A DNA stretch of 64,000 nucleotides from Fibrobacterota bacterium (GCA_028287505.1 JAQBPN010000085.1:1-64000); one strand, 5' to 3'. Shown: positions 52,514 through 61,856, numbered from the stretch's first letter. Numbers and translations are program-made. The notes: generated by a model not told the origin, from the sequence alone.

Positions 52514-53781
52514 TGGAACCTCAACCGCGTGACGGAATGCCTGCTCTGGTGGAACTCGCGGGCAAGCCGCTCCAGGTCTTCAAGCGAATACGGATGCCCG
52601 TTCAGGCGGATCTGGCCTTTGGCGGGGAGCTTGCCCGCCCGCGATTGATCGAAGATTTCGAAATTGTCGCCCAGGATGATTTTGAGCGCGGCCATGACCC
52701 GCTTGGAATAATCGTCCCCGAACTTGATCTGGTCCTGCAGGGTTTTGATGTCGCTGATTTCAGAGGCCGGAATGGAGGAGCCCCCCTCCAGGCGTTCGTC
52801 CACCTTGAAGTAGAGCGGGTCCGAGTAGAGGTAATCGGATGTGGGTCCGCGCAGGATGGCCCGAGCCCTCCACACATAGGTCATCCCCGGTTCCAGTTGC
52901 GGCAGGCCGCTGGGATACGGTGTGGGCGAATCCTTGAAGATGCCGAACTTGGCGAACTCAAGGCCGTCCATTGCATCCTTGGGATTGGTTCCGGAGGGCA
53001 ATTCATACACGAAGATTTCGATCTTCGGCTGATCGGGAGGGTAATCGAATTCCACGGTGTTGAACAGTTCCGAAGCCACTTTGAATATCGGCGTGATGGT
53101 GTAGAGCGGAACGGGAGTGGGATTGGTGATTTTGGTCCCGGGATACAGGGCCTGGATCATCTTCACGAAACGCAGGCGGCCGATATTGCCGCCCAGGGAA
53201 TCCACCTGCACGGTAACGGAATTCTGAGCGATGCTGGAAACGTTTTCGCAGGTCAGACTGAACTTGAAAATCAGATCCATCTCCGGCGCCCCATGCCTGT
53301 CCAGGATGAGATTATAGAGCGGGCTGTTGGTGAACGCGGTGCCTCCCACTTGCCAGGGAAATTCGAAAACCTCGTTGGACCTGAGCGTAGTACCGATGGA
53401 CGCGGCGTCGATGGGTCCGCTGACCCGGTCGAACGCGACGATTTGCTCGCCTTGGTGATGGCCGCGGGAGGTATCCGCCACGATTTGCATGTGCAGCCTG
53501 AGACTGTTGGAATATGGCTGGTTGGCCAGGGCCGGGGACATGGTCAGGAAGAAAAGGGTCGGGGCATTCGCCTGATGTTCGGTATCGAACCAACTGGGAT
53601 CGAAATTGGTCACGGTATATTGCAGGCCCGGAGTGGTGACCGTCAGATTGGCGGCCACGGCGGCCGCGTCTTTGCTCACCTCCGGGCAGGCATCGACCAA
53701 GGAGCGGGCCGGCGCATTCCCCGCCAGGACGGCGATGCAGGCGGAGAGGAGCAGGAAAAACCTAGCTGTGCCCAAAGTCAT
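52510..53781 (-). CDS. Exported protein with FN3-like domain, unknown function
   Basis: A 423-residue protein with a signal peptide (TLGTARFFLLLSACIAVLAG). A beta-rich N-terminal half includes TPGLQYTVTNFDPSWFDTEH. A fibronectin-III-like segment lies near 245-330 (IEIFVYELPSGTNP...MTYVWRARA), followed by a helical C-terminus. ATG at 53781 has a GAGGGAGG just upstream; an earlier in-frame ATG at 53823 would push the signal peptide inward. Its stop overlaps the FecR gene start (ATGA). Family unknown. Confidence 0.75.
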   Translation of the reverse strand: MTLGTARFFLLLSACIAVLAGNAPARSLVDACPEVSKDAAAVAANLTVTTPGLQYTVTNFDPSWFDTEHQANAPTLFFLTMSPALANQPYSNSLRLHMQIVADTSRGHHQGEQIVAFDRVSGPIDAASIGTTLRSNEVFEFPWQVGGTAFTNSPLYNLILDRHGAPEMDLIFKFSLTCENVSSIAQNSVTVQVDSLGGNIGRLRFVKMIQALYPGTKITNPTPVPLYTITPIFKVASELFNTVEFDYPPDQPKIEIFVYELPSGTNPKDAMDGLEFAKFGIFKDSPTPYPSGLPQLEPGMTYVWRARAILRGPTSDYLYSDPLYFKVDERLEGGSSIPASEISDIKTLQDQIKFGDDYSKRVMAALKIILGDNFEIFDQSRAGKLPAKGQIRLNGHPYSLEDLERLAREFHQSRHSVTRLRFQ

Positions 53782-53901
53782 GCCTCCCTCTCCCGATGCC
53801 GAGGACGAATCATCCTTCGGCAAAAATGCCTTTTGTGCGGGCCCGAGTCCGTGTCCTGGATCACACTAGTGGAACCGGGAGCCGACAGACGGCAAAAGGT
53901 A

Positions 53902-55170
53902 CTAAAAAGGTTCGAAAAAATCGGTGGCGGAGGCGGCGGCGATCAAGGGGTAGGCCACGAAACTCACCGGAATGGAAAGCCGCAGTCGGGGCTCGGGTTC
54001 GGCATCGCCCAAGCGGACATTCTTGGGTAAGGCCGGGCCCGTGAAATGGAACCAGAAACCGGATCGCAGGTTTTCCGCCGCCTCCACCTTTCCGTTATGG
54101 CAGTATAGGTGGTAGAGAAGCTGCGCCATGCTCCGGCTGTTCAGGTCATGGGGAAATCCGTCTTCCAGGATGCGCTCCGCCATGCGCCAGCAGCGCGCCG
54201 CCCAGGCGGCGTCCCAGCCGAACCCCAACTCCCGCATCTCCCATCCCGAGGCCGCATAGGTGCTTAGCCCCGTGAGAACCAGACCGTACAACTCGAAGAC
54301 GTAAGGATCGTTGACGCCCGCGTCGAACGCATTCCGCAGGCAGGTTTCCGCGAATACGAAGTATCCCAGGTGATATTGGATATCGGCCAGTTCCAGCCAT
54401 CCTTGTCCGTTGCGGGGCGCGCCTTCCAATCCCCGGCTGTAGTATTTGCGGGCCTCTTCCCACTGCCCCTGCTCCTTGAGGAATTTCCCGTAGGCGATCT
54501 GGATCTCGAAGAGGGAGTCCTTCCAGGAAGACTTGTCCCGCAGGAAGCCCTCCCAATCCTCGTCGGACATCAGCATGCGCAGCAGGTATCCCTTGGCGGC
54601 ATTGGCCCATTTGTTCTTGGGATCCCCCTTGAGGATTTCATCTACCAGGCCATTGGCCTTGGTGAAATCCTTGCGGCCCAGATAAAGCGCGTACAGGTTC
54701 CTCCAGGCCACTTCTTCGCAATCGGAACCGGCCTTCAGGACGCCGCGCCATTCCTTTTCCGCATCGGCGGGAAAACCGGCGAGGAAAATCAAGAGCGCGC
54801 GATCCACCCGCAGGGTCGATCGCAGCTTGGGCGGAGCCTGGTGCGACAAGGATGCGATCTCCTCCCCCGCCTCCTGCACATGGCCGTCCAGGAGATTCCG
54901 GAGGGTTTGCAACAAGCGCCGTTCCTGGGCCGTCAGATTATGCAGTTGCCAATCGGATGTCTTGATCATGACCGCCGCCTGGGCGGAAGAGGCTTCCAGA
55001 AAGGGCCTCACGGCGACGGGACCCAAGGTGTCCGGATACGCCAGATAGAGTGGGACTTCCCGGGTTTCCCCGGCCTTGGTTTCCCCGGGCGCGTGCAACT
55101 CCAGATATTTGCATCCGCTGCCGGCCGCATACGCCCAAGCGCCGAGGAGCGCGTATACAGCCAATTTCAT
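53902..55170 (-). CDS. Exported TPR-like protein, unknown function
   Basis: A protein of about 422 residues with an N-terminal signal (MKLAVYALLGAWAYAAGSGC, possibly a non-canonical lipoprotein site). TPR-like helical pairs cover about 140-330 (for example RNLYALYLGRKDFTKANGLV and WLELADIQYHLGYFVFAETC). A short C-terminal beta segment follows. It is the first gene of the four-gene exported cassette, with 120 bases before the next gene. ATG at 55176 is an alternative start. Confidence 0.75.
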   Translation of the reverse strand: MKLAVYALLGAWAYAAGSGCKYLELHAPGETKAGETREVPLYLAYPDTLGPVAVRPFLEASSAQAAVMIKTSDWQLHNLTAQERRLLQTLRNLLDGHVQEAGEEIASLSHQAPPKLRSTLRVDRALLIFLAGFPADAEKEWRGVLKAGSDCEEVAWRNLYALYLGRKDFTKANGLVDEILKGDPKNKWANAAKGYLLRMLMSDEDWEGFLRDKSSWKDSLFEIQIAYGKFLKEQGQWEEARKYYSRGLEGAPRNGQGWLELADIQYHLGYFVFAETCLRNAFDAGVNDPYVFELYGLVLTGLSTYAASGWEMRELGFGWDAAWAARCWRMAERILEDGFPHDLNSRSMAQLLYHLYCHNGKVEAAENLRSGFWFHFTGPALPKNVRLGDAEPEPRLRLSIPVSFVAYPLIAAASATDFFEPF

Positions 55171-55308
55171 GCACACAAGTTAAAAGCAATAAGGCCGCCG
55201 GCAAAGCCCGTAAGCCTCTTCTTCGCGCGCGCCGGCCATTCCTTGCATCGGCCCGGTTTAGCCGCCGAAGCCAATTTTGTACCTTTTGCCGCAACCAAGA
55301 GGCGGCAG

Positions 55309-55875
55309 ATGGTTCTTACCGGTCGGGAAATTTTGAAGCAGATGGATTTGGGCAGCATCCACATCGCGCCCTTCACCCCGGCCAACCTGGGACCCAACTC
55401 CTACGACGTTTCCCTGAACCCCAAACTGCTTGTCTACGAGCTTCCCGCGGGCGCGCCTTTGGACATGAAAGAGGAAAACCCCACCCGCGGTCTGGTCATT
55501 CCGGAAGAAGGCCTGGTCTTGCAGCCCGGAACCCTTTACCTGGGGTGCAGCAATGAAACCGCGACCAGCAACCGTTTCGTGCCCATGTTCGAGGGGCGCA
55601 GCTCCATCGGCCGGCTGGGCATCAACACCCATATCACGGCGGGGTTCGGGGACGTGGGCTGGGGATACCTTCCAGATGAATCCGGAAACCTGATTTGCCA
55701 GTTCCCCACCTGGACCTTGGAAATCGAAGTGGTCCACCCCATCCGGGTCTATCCCAATGTCCGCATCGGGCAGGTCTATTTCATGATGCCCGAAGGCGAA
55801 ATCACCTATTACAAGGGCAAATACACCCAGCAACGCGAACCCCAAGCCAGCCGCCTCTTCCAAGACTTCAAGTAA
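55309..55875 (+). CDS. dcd: dCTP deaminase
   Basis: A 188-residue trimeric deaminase that turns dCTP into dUTP. The nucleotide-binding and catalytic loop FEGRSSIGRLGI and the dUTPase-like VYPNVRIGQVYF are clear, as is N-terminal NSYDVSLNPKL. ATG at 55309 is preceded by AAGAGG. The product supplies dUMP for thymidylate synthesis. It is divergent from the exported cassette. Confidence 0.95.
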   Translation: MVLTGREILKQMDLGSIHIAPFTPANLGPNSYDVSLNPKLLVYELPAGAPLDMKEENPTRGLVIPEEGLVLQPGTLYLGCSNETATSNRFVPMFEGRSSIGRLGINTHITAGFGDVGWGYLPDESGNLICQFPTWTLEIEVVHPIRVYPNVRIGQVYFMMPEGEITYYKGKYTQQREPQASRLFQDFK

Positions 55876-56088
55876 GACGGGGCTAGGCGACCGGTCCAGC
55901 CCCTCTTATGAATGCCGGGAAGCGGCATTGAATGGTTTTCAGGCGAGCCGTCCAGGCTCGCTGTTAGGTTAGACTGGCCGTCTGCCCCAGCCGCCCATTC
56001 CACCAACAATCTCCCCACAACTCTTATTTCCCCTCCCTCCATCGCATGAGCCTACGCAGGCATCCGCCCAGCACAGCCCCCACCGAAC

Positions 56089-56123
56089 CCCTTACGCGAG
56101 CCACCCCGTGGCTCGCGTAAGGG
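56089..56123. other. Perfect 16-bp hairpin
   Basis: CCCTTACGCGAGCCAC / GTGGCTCGCGTAAGGG with a CCC loop. No T-run follows on either strand, so it is not an intrinsic terminator. It lies about 215 bases past dcd. Confidence 0.7.
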
Positions 56124-56203
56124 AACGACACGGCGCATAGAACCTGGGAGGGACAAAGCGCCGCGTCGTATCTGGCATGCCATTAGCTTTGATTGAGAGT
56201 GAG

Positions 56204-56226
56204 CCCCATCTAGGGATGGGGTTTTT
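56204..56226 (+). terminator. Intrinsic terminator upstream of glnA
   Basis: CCCCATC, loop TAGG, GATGGGG, then TTTTT. It could end a dcd readthrough transcript or a small RNA, or act as an attenuator for a transcript entering glnA. Confidence 0.75.
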
Positions 56227-56303
56227 GGAAACCGGGATTTTGGCAGAATCTGCCTGAACCAGGAAAATGAGACAGAAAGAAGGAAATGGGGCGTAAAAAG
56301 GTG

Positions 56304-56329
56304 GATTCGAGAGTTAACAAATTCGAATC
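56304..56329. promoter_or_regulatory. Inverted repeat GATTCGA-N12-TCGAATC
   Basis: A perfect 7-bp inverted repeat with a 12-base spacer, about 200 bases before glnA; a candidate regulator site. The regulator is unknown. Confidence 0.35.
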
Positions 56330-56524
56330 GGACACCTACGCAAATGGGGTGAATGAAGGCCAAAAAATGACAAAGTTGTCCGGTTGTAAGATTGGATCAT
56401 TTTTTGTCATCGATTGTCGCTCAGAATCCTCCCGAACTTTTTTCTAATTTCCCCTAGTCATTTTTTAAAAGACTCGGGCTTTTTGAGGCCCGAACCACCA
56501 TCTTCAGGAGAAAGACAAGACGAT

Positions 56525-57925
56525 ATGACCCCAGCCGAAGTCATGAAACTGGCCAAAGACAATGGCGTCCAATATGTGGATCTGTTGTTCGGAGATATGT
56601 TCGGTCAATTGCAGCATTTCACCTTTCCGGTGAGCCGCCTTGACGATGAGATGTTCAAGGTCGGTATGGCCTTCGACGGCTCCTCCATCCGCGGATGGAA
56701 AGGCATCGAGGCTTCGGATATGATCATGAAGCCGGACCCGGCGTCCGCCTATCTCGATCCTTTCGTCGCCGCCCCGACCTTGGGCATGTACTGCGATATC
56801 ATCGAACCCCGCACCGGATTGCCCTACAACCGCGACCCGCGTTCGATCGCCAAGAAAGCCCTGGAATACCTGAAGACCACCGGCATCGGTGATCTGGCCT
56901 TCATGGGCCCCGAACCCGAGTTCTTCGTGTTCGACGGCATCCGCTACACCAGCGATCCCCGCCAGGGAAGCTACATCATCGAAACGGGCGAAGGCCCCTG
57001 GACCTCGGGCGCTGAAGGCAGCCTGGGCCACAAGGTTCCGTTCAAGGGCGGTTACGCTCCCGCGGCTCCCCAGGATACCCTGATGGATCTGCGCAATGAA
57101 ATGGTCACCAATCTGATCAAGATGGGGCTCACCCCGGAAATCCACCATCACGAAGTGGCCACGGGCCAATGCGAGATCGGCGTGAAGTTCGGCACGGTGA
57201 TTTCCGCCGGCGACCAGGTCCACAAGCTGAAGTACGTCGTCAAGAACACCGCCGCCAAGTACGGCAAGACGGCCACCTTCATGCCCAAGCCCATGTGGGG
57301 CGACAACGGTTCCGGCATGCACGTGCATACCTCGCTCTGGAAGGAAGGCAAGAACCTTTTTGCCGGCGACGGTTACGCCAACATGAGCAAGATGGCCCTG
57401 CATGCCATCGGCGGCATCATCAAGCACGGGAAGTCCATCCAGGTCTTCTCGAACTCCAGCGTGAACAGCTACCGCCGCCTGGTTCCGGGCTATGAAGCTC
57501 CCGTAAACCTGGCCTACTCGGCCACCAACCGTTCCTGCTCCATCCGCATTCCGCACGTGAACGGCGACAAGGCCCGCCGGTTTGAGTTCCGTTGCCCGGA
57601 CAGCTCCGGTTCCGCGTACTTGACCTTTGCGGCCATGGTTATGGCCATGATCGACGGCATCAAGAAGCAGATTGATCCGGGCGCCCCCGCGAACAAGAAC
57701 ATCTATGAGTTGCCGCCCGAAGAACTGGCGAACATCCCCTCCACCTCCAAGACCCTGGATGAGGCCCATGAAGCATTCGCGGCCGACAAGGAATGGGCTC
57801 TCGCCGGCGACGTTTTCGACGCCGACATGCTCGAGGCTTACCTTGGGTACAAGAAGGCCGCGGAAATCGAACCCCTGAAGCTCCGCCCGAACCCCTACGA
57901 GTTCGAGCTGTACTATCACGGCTGA
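56525..57925 (+). CDS. glnA: Glutamine synthetase, type I
   Basis: A 466-residue dodecameric enzyme that makes glutamine from glutamate and ammonia. Landmarks are the N-terminal MAFDGSSIRGWKGI latch loop, MGPEPEFFVFD, HHHEVATGQCEIG, MPKPMWGDNGSGMHVH, and the RIPHVNGDKARRFEFRCPD region. Tyr394 lies in KNIYELPPEE, the adenylylation site (Tyr397 in E. coli). The presence of this Tyr fits the glnE gene directly downstream. The next gene is separated by a terminator. A frame open upstream to 56414 is not supported by a start signal. Confidence 0.97.
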   Translation: MTPAEVMKLAKDNGVQYVDLLFGDMFGQLQHFTFPVSRLDDEMFKVGMAFDGSSIRGWKGIEASDMIMKPDPASAYLDPFVAAPTLGMYCDIIEPRTGLPYNRDPRSIAKKALEYLKTTGIGDLAFMGPEPEFFVFDGIRYTSDPRQGSYIIETGEGPWTSGAEGSLGHKVPFKGGYAPAAPQDTLMDLRNEMVTNLIKMGLTPEIHHHEVATGQCEIGVKFGTVISAGDQVHKLKYVVKNTAAKYGKTATFMPKPMWGDNGSGMHVHTSLWKEGKNLFAGDGYANMSKMALHAIGGIIKHGKSIQVFSNSSVNSYRRLVPGYEAPVNLAYSATNRSCSIRIPHVNGDKARRFEFRCPDSSGSAYLTFAAMVMAMIDGIKKQIDPGAPANKNIYELPPEELANIPSTSKTLDEAHEAFAADKEWALAGDVFDADMLEAYLGYKKAAEIEPLKLRPNPYEFELYYHG

Positions 57926-57966
57926 GATCGGTTTACCGGCCCAAGGTCGGTAAAATCGGAACCTTT

Positions 57967-57996
57967 AGGGCTCCCGGAGACGGGAGCCCTTTTTTT
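57967..57996 (+). terminator. Intrinsic terminator between glnA and glnE
   Basis: AGGGCTCCCG, loop GAGA, CGGGAGCCCT, then TTTTTT. It ends glnA, only 21 bases before the glnE start, so glnE depends on readthrough or an internal promoter. This would keep GlnE levels far below those of glutamine synthetase. Confidence 0.93.
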
Positions 57997-58016
57997 GTTG
58001 TTATTTTAAAGGATAC

Positions 58017-61000
58017 ATGGAGCACCTGACTCCCTCCGAGAAAAAAGCCCTTATCATCCAGAACGCCGCCGGATTCCCTCCCGGAGTGGTGGCGGATCAC
58101 GTCCGCCGCTTGGACTCGGACTATTTCAATGAGTTCTCTCCGGCGGAAATCGAAAGCCACCTGGCCCGCATCGCCGCCTTGACCAAGAACGAGCCGTTTT
58201 CCTTCGGATTCACCACCTTGGATCCCCAAAGTTGGGGGTTCACCGTGATCGGAGAGGATCTGCCGGGCTTTTTCGCCGCTCTTTCCGGATTGCTCGCCAG
58301 CTATGACTTCGACATCCGCCTGGGCAAGGTTTTCAGCTATGGCTCCGATTTGGGAGAGAAGGGCGGCGAAGCCGCGCCCGGCCGGGGCAAAATCATCGAC
58401 TACCTGGTGTTGGCGCACGCGCAACCCGGAATCCTCACGCCTGAGTTCCAAGCCGGGCTGCTGGCGGATTTGGGCCGCCTGATTGGGCTGCTTCGGGAGC
58501 GCAAGACCCAGGAATTGCGCGTCGATCTCTATCGCCGTATCGGCGCTTACCTGAGCCGGATAAGCGGCTCGGAGGTGGAAACCCGGCTTCCCTTGGAAAT
58601 CCAGGCCGAGACCGATGACAGCCATGCCATTCTCATCGTGCGCGGCGCCGATCGCAAGGCCCTGCTTTTCTCCTTGAGCAACGCGTTGGCCTTGCAGGGG
58701 GTTTCCATCCAAAAGCTGCTGACCCGCTCCGAAGGCCGCAGCTTCGAGGACCGGATCTACATCGCGGATTCCCAGGGCAGGCCCATCACCAACCCGCATG
58801 TCCTGGAGCACTTGAAGGTGGCCATCATCCTGATGGAGCGCTTCATGTCCACCCTGCCCCAGGCCTCGGACTATCCGGCCGCGGTGCAAACCTTCAACGA
58901 TTTCATCGACGCCTTGATGGACCGGACGGGGGGGACGCCCGATTTGCCGGTATTCGAGGACTTCACCTTCCTCTCTTCCCTGGCCAAGATCCTGGGCGCC
59001 GGAGCCTACCTGTGGGAGGAAATGACCAAGCTTCCCCTGGCCGAGGTCACTTCCTTTTTGCGCAGCCTGGACGACGAGAAACGTCCCGCCACGCGCCGGG
59101 AACTGGAAAACCGTCTCCGCGACGCGATGGACAGGGAGTCCGCCTATCCCGCGAAGGCCGCGGCTTTGAATCGCTTCAAGGATTTCCAGTTGTTCCGGCT
59201 GGAAGTGGTCCATCTGATCTATCACCAGAAGACCCTGCAGGAGTTTTCCGCCGAGATCAGCAATCTGGCCGAAGTGACCCTGAACGCGGCCATGGGGCTT
59301 GCCTATGGCAAGCTCATCCGCGACCACGGGGAGCCGCATGCGGCCGAGGGTCCCTGCGCTTATGGATTGTTCGCCCAAGGGAAACTGGGCGGGCGGGAAC
59401 TGGGTTATGCCTCCGATCTGGAAGTGCAACTCATCTACGCGGCCTCGGGGGAAACCCGCGGCGGCCCGGAACCCATCAGCCACGCGGAGTTCTTTTCCCG
59501 CCTGGTACAGGAAATGCGCAGCGCCATCGTTACCCGGAGCGAAGGCATCTTCGAACTGGACCTTCGTCTGCGGCCGCATGGGGACAGCGGACCATTGGCG
59601 TCCCAACTGGAAAGATGGATCGAGTATTACGATGAGGACGGCGGAGCGTTGGACTACGAACGCCAAGCCCTGCTCAAGCTGCGCCCCATCGCCGGCGGCC
59701 GGGAATTCACCGAAGCCGTGATGGCGGCCCGGGACTCTTTGGTATTCGGCACCCGGCCGGTGGCCATCGAGCATACCCTCACTCTCCGGGCCAAGCAGGT
59801 GGAACTGAAAGCCGCCCACGGCATCAACGCCAAATTCTCGCCGGGCGGCCTGGTGGAAGTGGAATACGCCGTGCAATTCCTGCAGCTCAGGCACGGCCGC
59901 CGCCATCCCGCCTTGCATGAACCGAACACGGAAGCCGCCCTGGAAGCCTTGTTGGAAGAGGACATCCTGGATCCGGCCGAGTTCGAGAAACTGTACCAGG
60001 GGTACGCCTTCCTGCGCCGCCTCATCAACGCCCTGCGCATGGTGCGCGGGCATTCGCGCGACCTGATCGCGCCCGCGCGGGGGACGGACGGGTTCCTGTA
60101 TCTGGCGAAACGCATGGGTTATCTGTCCACGACGCGTTACGAACCGGACGCCCAGTTGGATTGGGACTTGAAGCACGTGCTCCGTGACGTGCACGACATC
60201 TTCGCCCGGCGGTTCTTGGAATCCGGATATGCGCCCGCCGCCGGAGAACCCGCACCCGCCAATGGTACCACTGGAGGCAACGGCTCCCGTTCCGACGGAG
60301 AGGTCTCGATTACGGCCGCGTTTCTGGATCCCGACGCCTCTCCGGATCGTTTGCGGAAGGCTTTGGAAAGGCTGGGGGTTGAGAAAGCGTCTTCGGGTCC
60401 GGAGCTGGTGAAGAATATGCTCGCGCCCGTGCGGGAAAAAGGCATCCTTTGCGCCGCCCTGGTGGTGGCCGCGCCCAAATTGCGCGCGAGTCCGGACGCT
60501 GAGGCGGTCCTGAGGCATCTGGGGCAATACCTGGAAGCGGTCGCCGATCCGGATTATTTCGTCCGCCAATTGCTCAACCATCCTTATCTGAATGAAATCC
60601 TGATCAAAGCCTTCGGGCATAGCGAGTACCTGACCGACATCCTGCTCCAGCAGCCGGATTATCTGCTGGCCCTGGGGGATTCCCGGGCCCTGGAAAAGTC
60701 CAAGCTTCCGGCGGAATTCCGCGGGGAGATCGCCGAGGCGACGCAGGGCCGGGAGGATTTCGAAGAGGTCCTCGACATCCTCCGCGGCTACCGCAACCGG
60801 GAATATCTGCGCATCGGTCTGCGGGACATCTGGCTGGGCGAACATCTCCACAGGATTACGGCCGAGATCAGCCATCTCTCCAACGCCCTCATCGAGGCCG
60901 TGTTCGCGCATACCATGGCGCAAGCCGGAACTGCCGACGTGGGCGGGGGCGTCTCCGTCATCGCCCTGGGAAAGCTGGGCGGCAACGAACTCAACTACAG

Positions 61001-61856
61001 TTCGGACATCGATATCGTTTTCGTTTTCGATCCGGAGAAGGTGCCCAAGGACCGGCAGTCCGGATTGGATGAGTGGGCGCGCCTTTTCATCTCCGTCTTG
61101 AGCCGGCCCGGATCCCACGGGAAGATGTTCCGGGTGGACACCCAATTGCGCCCCTATGGCGGCCAGGGACCGTTGATCGCGTCCAAAGGCCACTACGACG
61201 AATATTTCCGGAGCGAGGCTTCCGGGTGGGAGATGCAGGCATGGCTCAAGGCCCGGCCGGTGGCGGGAAATCCGGAGCTGGGCCGGGAGGTGGCGCGTAA
61301 CGTGCAGGCGTTGGCGATCTCCCCGTCCAACCGGGAAAAGATCGAAAGCAGCATGAAAAAAGTGCGGCAGATGGGGCTGGACAAGCTCAAGCAGGAGAAC
61401 CGGCTTTCCACGGAAGTGAAGCTGGGGCCGGGCGGCATCCGCACCATCGAGTTCTACGTGCAGTATCTGCAAATCCAACACGGCCAAGCGCATCCGGAAT
61501 TGATTTCAGGCAATACCTTGGCGGTTTTGGGAAGGCTGTACCGGTATCGGCTGATCAGTCCCAACTACCATGAACTGTTGTCGAAGAGCTATGTCTTCCT
61601 GAGGCGCATCGAGCATGTCCTGCAATTGCAGGGACTGCAGCAGCGCCATCAGCTGCCCGCATCGCCGGAAGAGCTGGAAAAGCTGGCGAAGCGGATGGGA
61701 TACGAAGAGAGGCTCGGCGAGAGCGCTTCGGCCCAGTTCCGCGCGCGTTACCGCCGGCACATGCTTACCCTGCTGGAATTGTCCGGCACCCTATTCGGAT
61801 ATGAAACCAACAGGCCGGCGGGCGGAACGCCCAATGCGCCACAGGAGAATCCATGA
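58017..61856 (+). CDS. glnE: Glutamine synthetase adenylyltransferase with N-terminal ACT-like domains
   Basis: A 1279-residue protein. From about residue 330 it matches GlnE, which adds AMP to, and removes it from, glutamine synthetase. The first nucleotidyltransferase domain has GKLGGRELGYASDLEVQL (Asp467, Glu469). The second has GKLGGNELNYSSDIDIVF (Asp997, Asp999), with VDTQLRPYGGQGP downstream. E. coli GlnE is about 945 residues. The extra N-terminal 300 residues contain two ACT-like segments, near 70-105 (WGFTVIGEDLPGFFAALSG) and 205-260 (AILIVRGADRKALLFSLSNA), similar to GlnD-type sensors. A fused amino-acid sensor is inferred. AAAGGA precedes the ATG. It overlaps rsmG by four bases. 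Confidence 0.93.
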   Translation: MEHLTPSEKKALIIQNAAGFPPGVVADHVRRLDSDYFNEFSPAEIESHLARIAALTKNEPFSFGFTTLDPQSWGFTVIGEDLPGFFAALSGLLASYDFDIRLGKVFSYGSDLGEKGGEAAPGRGKIIDYLVLAHAQPGILTPEFQAGLLADLGRLIGLLRERKTQELRVDLYRRIGAYLSRISGSEVETRLPLEIQAETDDSHAILIVRGADRKALLFSLSNALALQGVSIQKLLTRSEGRSFEDRIYIADSQGRPITNPHVLEHLKVAIILMERFMSTLPQASDYPAAVQTFNDFIDALMDRTGGTPDLPVFEDFTFLSSLAKILGAGAYLWEEMTKLPLAEVTSFLRSLDDEKRPATRRELENRLRDAMDRESAYPAKAAALNRFKDFQLFRLEVVHLIYHQKTLQEFSAEISNLAEVTLNAAMGLAYGKLIRDHGEPHAAEGPCAYGLFAQGKLGGRELGYASDLEVQLIYAASGETRGGPEPISHAEFFSRLVQEMRSAIVTRSEGIFELDLRLRPHGDSGPLASQLERWIEYYDEDGGALDYERQALLKLRPIAGGREFTEAVMAARDSLVFGTRPVAIEHTLTLRAKQVELKAAHGINAKFSPGGLVEVEYAVQFLQLRHGRRHPALHEPNTEAALEALLEEDILDPAEFEKLYQGYAFLRRLINALRMVRGHSRDLIAPARGTDGFLYLAKRMGYLSTTRYEPDAQLDWDLKHVLRDVHDIFARRFLESGYAPAAGEPAPANGTTGGNGSRSDGEVSITAAFLDPDASPDRLRKALERLGVEKASSGPELVKNMLAPVREKGILCAALVVAAPKLRASPDAEAVLRHLGQYLEAVADPDYFVRQLLNHPYLNEILIKAFGHSEYLTDILLQQPDYLLALGDSRALEKSKLPAEFRGEIAEATQGREDFEEVLDILRGYRNREYLRIGLRDIWLGEHLHRITAEISHLSNALIEAVFAHTMAQAGTADVGGGVSVIALGKLGGNELNYSSDIDIVFVFDPEKVPKDRQSGLDEWARLFISVLSRPGSHGKMFRVDTQLRPYGGQGPLIASKGHYDEYFRSEASGWEMQAWLKARPVAGNPELGREVARNVQALAISPSNREKIESSMKKVRQMGLDKLKQENRLSTEVKLGPGGIRTIEFYVQYLQIQHGQAHPELISGNTLAVLGRLYRYRLISPNYHELLSKSYVFLRRIEHVLQLQGLQQRHQLPASPEELEKLAKRMGYEERLGESASAQFRARYRRHMLTLLELSGTLFGYETNRPAGGTPNAPQENP

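Larger units (their letters stand above)
55876..56524. other. Long intergenic region between dcd and glnA
   Basis: About 650 bases without a supportable gene. It holds a 16-bp hairpin (56089-56123), an intrinsic terminator (56204-56226), a 7-bp inverted repeat (56304-56329) and a wide ATGACAAA / TTTGTCAT pair (56367-56374 and 56403-56410). A leader hairpin TCGGGC/GCCCGA (56475-56494) lies just before glnA. The density of signals suggests glnA control or a small RNA. Confidence 0.55.

Noticed and set aside
57933-61493. Open frame of 1186 codons on the minus strand opposite glnE
   Set aside because: It mirrors the codon periodicity of a GC-rich gene, contains no recognisable domain, and glnE has clear catalytic motifs and a ribosome-binding site.
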